Source of the DNA: SVEL01 sp964573715 | GTDB lineage: Bacteria > Bacillota > Clostridia > Lachnospirales > Lachnospiraceae | Reading direction: 5' to 3' | DNA: 64,000 nucleotides | Assembly: GCA_964573715.1 (NCBI GenBank) | Contig: CAZNKR010000001.1 | Coordinates: 33,739-97,738, forward strand | Part shown: positions 60,653 through 64,000 of the stretch, piece after piece | How positions within the stretch are numbered: position 1 is the stretch's first letter | Layout of the letters: every line of letters starts with the position of its first letter | Notes under the pieces: generated by a model | What the model was told of the DNA's origin: nothing | The model's input: only the letters and a program-made list of their open reading frames with translations | Database searches by the model: none | Program-made: the position numbers and the translations under genes

Positions 60653-62008
60653 TTAATAATTAATTACTCCAAACTGTACTAATGAATAGAATATAAGAAT
60701 AATTAATAGGAGAATTGGAGCAATATATTTAATCATTACATTAAATAGCTGCTTTCTTCTAAACTTCTCACCATTTCTTGTTATTTCATCAGTAATAATC
60801 TTCGGTCCTAATACCCAGCCAACTAAAACGCAGGTTGTAAATGCAACAATAGGCATTAAAACGCTGTTGCTAAGGTAGTCAAAGAAATCAAGGAATGCCA
60901 TACCTAAAAGCTTAACATTACTCCATAATCCATAACCTAATGATGAAGGAACACCTAATATTAAACTAATTATTAACGTTCCTATACAAGCCTTTATTCT
61001 GCTAACATTAAACTTATCCATTAAGGATGAAACTATGGCTTCCATTACTGATACAGCACTTGTTAATGCCGCGAACAAAACCAATAAGAAGAATACACCA
61101 CCAATGATTCTTCCTCCTGCCATGGACTGAAAAATCTTTGGAAGAGAAACAAACATTAAGCCTGCACCAGAAGCATTTAATCCAGCTTCACCTTGAAAAG
61201 CAAATACTATAGGAATAACAATAAGCCCTGCTAATAGGGCAACAATTGTATCAAATATTTCAATCTGATTTACAGACTTTGTTAGGCTTACCTTCTTATT
61301 CGTATATGAACCATAGGTAATCATAATACCCATTGCAATACTCATAGAATAAAACATTTGCCCCATTGCAGCACAAACTGTTTTAAATGAAAACTTATCA
61401 AAGTCCGGTACAAGATAATACTTTATACCTTCAAGACACCCTGGAATAAATAATACATATACTGAAACGCCAAGCATCATTAATAGAAGCAATGGCATAA
61501 GAATTTTACTTACTCTTTCAATTCCTTTTTCAACGCCAAAAATAACAATTAACATTGTAATAAACAAAAATACAAAAAAGAAAACGAGTGGAGAAACCGT
61601 GCTGCCTACAAACTGGCCAAAAAAATCATCCGTTGCCGCAGCCTTTATAGAGCCTTTTGCATATACTAAAACATACTTAATAACCCATCCACCTATTACA
61701 CAGTAATATGGCAAAATGATTATAGGAATAATTGATGCTATATATCCAACAAATTTAAATTTTTTATTTAGCATAGCATATGCCATAATTGGGCTTTTCC
61801 CTGTTTTTCTTCCAATAGCAATTTCTGCCGAAAGAAGTGTAAAACCAAATGTTAAAGCCAACACAATATATACTAAAATAAAAATTCCACCACCATACTG
61901 GGCTGCCAGATATGGAAATCTCCAAAGATTTCCAAGTCCAATAGCCGAACTAGCGGCCGCTAATACAAACCCTATTCCTCCAGTAAAACTGCCTCTCTTC
62001 TTCTCCAT
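60653..62008 (-). CDS. Sodium-dependent neurotransmitter-symporter family (NSS) transporter
   Basis: A 451-residue membrane protein with about 11-12 helices. The N-terminal NSS signature IGLGNLWRFPYLAAQYGGG (helix 1 with the unwound sodium and substrate site) is near residue 21. Bacterial relatives (LeuT, MhsT, TnaT) carry hydrophobic or aromatic amino acids with sodium. The substrate is not clear; proximity to leuA makes leucine possible but unproven. AGGTG precedes the start. Confidence 0.92.
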   Translation of the reverse strand: MEKKRGSFTGGIGFVLAAASSAIGLGNLWRFPYLAAQYGGGIFILVYIVLALTFGFTLLSAEIAIGRKTGKSPIMAYAMLNKKFKFVGYIASIIPIIILPYYCVIGGWVIKYVLVYAKGSIKAAATDDFFGQFVGSTVSPLVFFFVFLFITMLIVIFGVEKGIERVSKILMPLLLLMMLGVSVYVLFIPGCLEGIKYYLVPDFDKFSFKTVCAAMGQMFYSMSIAMGIMITYGSYTNKKVSLTKSVNQIEIFDTIVALLAGLIVIPIVFAFQGEAGLNASGAGLMFVSLPKIFQSMAGGRIIGGVFFLLVLFAALTSAVSVMEAIVSSLMDKFNVSRIKACIGTLIISLILGVPSSLGYGLWSNVKLLGMAFLDFFDYLSNSVLMPIVAFTTCVLVGWVLGPKIITDEITRNGEKFRRKQLFNVMIKYIAPILLLIILIFYSLVQFGVINY

Positions 62009-62040
62009 AAATTACACACCTATCTTTCTTTAATAACAGA

Positions 62041-63798
62041 TTAGCTATTATACTCCTTAATAGCATTACCAATTTTTCTCTTCTCATCAGTTCTTCTTTT
62101 TCTTACAGCGAACTGTTCCTCAGATACTCTTTTCACATCGGTACTTCTTGAAGATTCACGATTTGGATTTCCTTTGAAATCACTTTTCTTTCTATCGTAG
62201 TTCTTCTTTGCTCCTCCGTCCTTAGTATCCTTAAATGCAAAACGGCCATCTCTTCCACTAGTATATCCGCCACGGCCATCTTTTCTTCCGTCATAGCTTC
62301 TTCCATCTCTTCTATATGAACCGCTTCTATTATCTCTTCTATCAGAGCTTCTTCCATCTCTTCTATCAGATCCTCTTCCGTCTCTTCTTCCATCACCATA
62401 GCCGCCACGGCCTCTGCCATAACTTCCAGAGCCACGAGAATATCTATCACGACTTCTAGGTGTGAATTTTTCGATTATTATTTCTTCTGGTTCTTCGCCC
62501 ATCTGCATCTTTAAAAATGCAGCAGCTATCTCTAATGCAGCATTTGCATTATTACTTTCGCTTTCTTCAATCTTCTGACTAATCAAAGACATTGCCTTTG
62601 TTAAATCTTCATCATTAAGAACCTTAAGTACTTCTTCAAAAATCTTCTCTGCTTTAGAATTTGTAACATCCTTAGCTGTTGGAACTTCACGCTTTGTCAT
62701 AGTAGTTTTACATACACGTTCAATTTCTCTAATTCTGTATATTTCTTTTCCTACTACAAGTGTAAAGGCTCTACCCTTTCTACCAGCTCTTCCTGTTCTT
62801 CCGATTCTATGAACATAATATTCGATATCCTGTGGAATATCATAATTAATAACTGCTTCAACATCATCAACGTCTATACCTCTAGCTGCAACATCTGTAG
62901 CAATAAGTATTTGTGTTGTACCATTTCTAAATGAATGCATAACCTTATCACGCTGATTTTGAGATAAATCACCATGTAAGCCTTCTGCAAAATATCCTTT
63001 TTTCTTTAAGGAATCGCAAAGTCTGTCTACCATACTCTTTGTATTACAGAAAATAAGTCCTCTTTTAGGATTATAGTAATCTAAAATTCTTCCTACTACC
63101 TCTTCCTTGTTATGAGAATTCACTTCATAATAGTACTGCTTTATTGATGGCATTGTAAGTTCCTTAGCTGCCACTTTAATAATTTTTGCATCAGGTTTTA
63201 AATAAGTCTTTGTGATTTCTAAAATTGCTGGAGGCATTGTAGCCGAGAATAATGCTGTTTGATGTTCACTTGGAATATCTTTAAGAATCGTTTCAATATC
63301 TTCTCTAAAGCCCATGTTAAGCATTTCATCTGCTTCATCAAGAACAAGCATTTTAAGATTTTCTAATTTCAAAGTGTGTCTTCTCATATGGTCCATTATA
63401 CGACCTGGAGTACCTACAACTATTGACACATTACTTCTAAGTGCTTTAATTTGTCTACCTATATCTGTTCCTCCATATATAGGAAGAACCTTTACTCCAT
63501 GCATATATCTTGAGAATTTTCTAAGTTCATCTGCTGCCTGCATGGCTAATTCTCTTGTTGGGCATAAAACTAACCCTTGTACCGAATCATTTTTATCGTC
63601 AATGTTTTGGATAAGCGGTATACCAAATGCTGCTGTTTTTCCTGTTCCTGTCTGTGCTTGTCCAATAACATCATTTCCTTCTAATAAAACTGGTATAGCT
63701 TCAACTTGTATAGGTGTAAGACTATCAAATCCTATCTCCGTAATACTTCTTATAATTTCGTTACTAATTACACTCTCTTCGTTGTTTAATAAATCCAT
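62041..63798 (-). CDS. DEAD-box RNA helicase (CshA/DeaD type) with an RG-rich tail
   Basis: A 585-residue ATP-dependent RNA helicase. The motifs are Q (GFDSLTPIQVEAIP), I (AQTGTGKTA near 49), II (VLDEADEML near 153), III (FSATMPP) and VI (HRIGRTGRAGRKG near 332). A linker domain leads to a tail from about residue 446 rich in Arg, Gly, Asp and Ser (SRDRYSRGSGSYGRGRGGYG and RRDGRSSDRRDN repeats). AAAGGA precedes the ATG at 63798. Such proteins help unwind rRNA and mRNA in the cold. A leader terminator lies between its promoter and start. Confidence 0.94.
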   Translation of the reverse strand: MDLLNNEESVISNEIIRSITEIGFDSLTPIQVEAIPVLLEGNDVIGQAQTGTGKTAAFGIPLIQNIDDKNDSVQGLVLCPTRELAMQAADELRKFSRYMHGVKVLPIYGGTDIGRQIKALRSNVSIVVGTPGRIMDHMRRHTLKLENLKMLVLDEADEMLNMGFREDIETILKDIPSEHQTALFSATMPPAILEITKTYLKPDAKIIKVAAKELTMPSIKQYYYEVNSHNKEEVVGRILDYYNPKRGLIFCNTKSMVDRLCDSLKKKGYFAEGLHGDLSQNQRDKVMHSFRNGTTQILIATDVAARGIDVDDVEAVINYDIPQDIEYYVHRIGRTGRAGRKGRAFTLVVGKEIYRIREIERVCKTTMTKREVPTAKDVTNSKAEKIFEEVLKVLNDEDLTKAMSLISQKIEESESNNANAALEIAAAFLKMQMGEEPEEIIIEKFTPRSRDRYSRGSGSYGRGRGGYGDGRRDGRGSDRRDGRSSDRRDNRSGSYRRDGRSYDGRKDGRGGYTSGRDGRFAFKDTKDGGAKKNYDRKKSDFKGNPNRESSRSTDVKRVSEEQFAVRKRRTDEKRKIGNAIKEYNS

Positions 63799-63851
63799 TT
63801 TATTCCTTTCTGTGACCTGGTATACATCTACCAGAGTTTGGCATAAATCAT

Positions 63852-63883
63852 TAAAAAATAGCACTCTCGACTGATGAGAGTGC
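63852..63883 (-). terminator. Terminator-like hairpin in the helicase leader
   Basis: On the minus strand GCACTCTC (63876-63883) pairs with GAGAGTGC (63861-63868) around a 7-base loop, followed by TATTTTTTAA. It sits between the promoter at 63909-63937 and the helicase start, so it may be a conditional attenuator. Confidence 0.75.
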
Positions 63884-63908
63884 CATGCATGCCTAATCGC
63901 CGACTTTA

Positions 63909-63937
63909 AGAGTAATCTAAACTTGGAATAATGTCAA
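63909..63937 (-). promoter_or_regulatory. Promoter of the DEAD-box helicase gene
   Basis: On the minus strand a perfect TTGACA (63932-63937) and TACTCT (63909-63914) have a 17-base spacer. Transcription would start near 63902, giving a leader of about 100 bases. Confidence 0.7.
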
Positions 63938-63954
63938 CAAAAATCGAAATAATT

Positions 63955-64000
63955 TTATTTTTTCTCTTTACATTCAGCTTCATACTCCTTACATTCAACC
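63955..64000 (-). CDS. C-terminal end of an unidentified gene (partial)
   Basis: One minus-strand frame reads VECKEYEAECKEKK followed by a TAA at 63955 with no stop before the window edge. It would be the polar end of an upstream protein. Only 14 codons are visible, so chance cannot be excluded. Confidence 0.3.
   Translation of the reverse strand, partial: VECKEYEAECKEKK

Noticed and set aside
63861..63883. CIRCE-like operator (TAGCACTC...GAGTGC) before the DEAD-box helicase
   Set aside because: CIRCE needs a 9-base spacer between the TTAGCACTC and GAGTGCTAA arms; here the GCACTC/GAGTGC spacing is 11 and the outer bases do not match. The U tract makes a terminator hairpin the better reading.

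Overview
This is a 64 kb chromosomal window from a low-GC Firmicute, most probably a motile Lachnospiraceae (Roseburia / Lachnospira / Eubacterium type). The clues are the order flgC-flgB-codY-topA-dprA-comM, a split transketolase, a parE/parC pair beside folate genes, a His-less HPr-like protein, DUF1292, DUF1836 and DUF5050 proteins, and strong AGGAGG ribosome sites. Nearly all genes are on the minus strand. I saw no rRNA, tRNA, CRISPR array, prophage or insertion sequence. It is mostly core chromosome with signs of local gene decay. Species cannot be fixed from the sequence alone.

Layout. 1-6800: flagellar rod genes flgC and flgB, the nutrient regulator codY, topA, dprA and comM. 6800-9300: an aminotransferase that lacks an internal block, an AEC transporter, and a broken sigK remnant. 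9300-14700: the conserved cluster ireB-ruvX-yrzB-rnj-ylbF-mltG(N-terminal only)-trmR-trhP. 14700-21800: translation and RNA modification (mtaB, thiI with a cysteine desulfurase, rsmE, prmA, maf, a radical SAM protein), interrupted by a plus-strand HPr-like gene. 21800-28000: pyridoxamine kinase, lipase-like hydrolase, PHP phosphoesterase, ppk1, pheA. 28000-36600: folate synthesis (folBK, folP, folC) and topoisomerase IV (parE, parC). 36600-44000: GNAT, a membrane protein, an RGEYKP-repeat protein, an orphan cbiE, a sigma-70-like protein without region 4, and a large TPR-GGDEF signalling protein. 44200-46000: two-subunit transketolase on the plus strand. 46100-52500: small membrane protein, cobO, DUF1292 protein, SLC13-like permease, UvrD-like helicase, gltX, DUF1836 protein. 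52600-58100: degV, a decayed trxB next to an intact trxA, a TPR-DUF4037 protein, argC, and an Hpt-domain remnant. 58200-64000: a 2-isopropylmalate synthase fused to an AraC-type DNA-binding domain under a leucine T-box, an NSS transporter, and a cold-shock type DEAD-box helicase behind a terminator-like leader.

How the parts relate. CodY and the leucine T-box both point to branched-chain amino acid control, and the LeuA-AraC fusion suggests a further layer. Several genes act on tRNA or rRNA (TrhP/TrmR at U34, MtaB at A37, ThiI at U8, RsmE on 16S). Four loci (sigK, trxB, Hpt and the class V aminotransferase) carry internal deletions, with stop codons or frameshifts in three of them. The sigK remnant suggests that sporulation has been lost in this lineage.

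The candidates most worth following up are the LeuA-AraC fusion, the region-4-less sigma-like protein, the RGEYKP-repeat protein, the ParC with a low-complexity insert, and the STAND-like/TPR/GGDEF protein. Start codons were reassigned wherever a good ribosome site pointed to an internal start.
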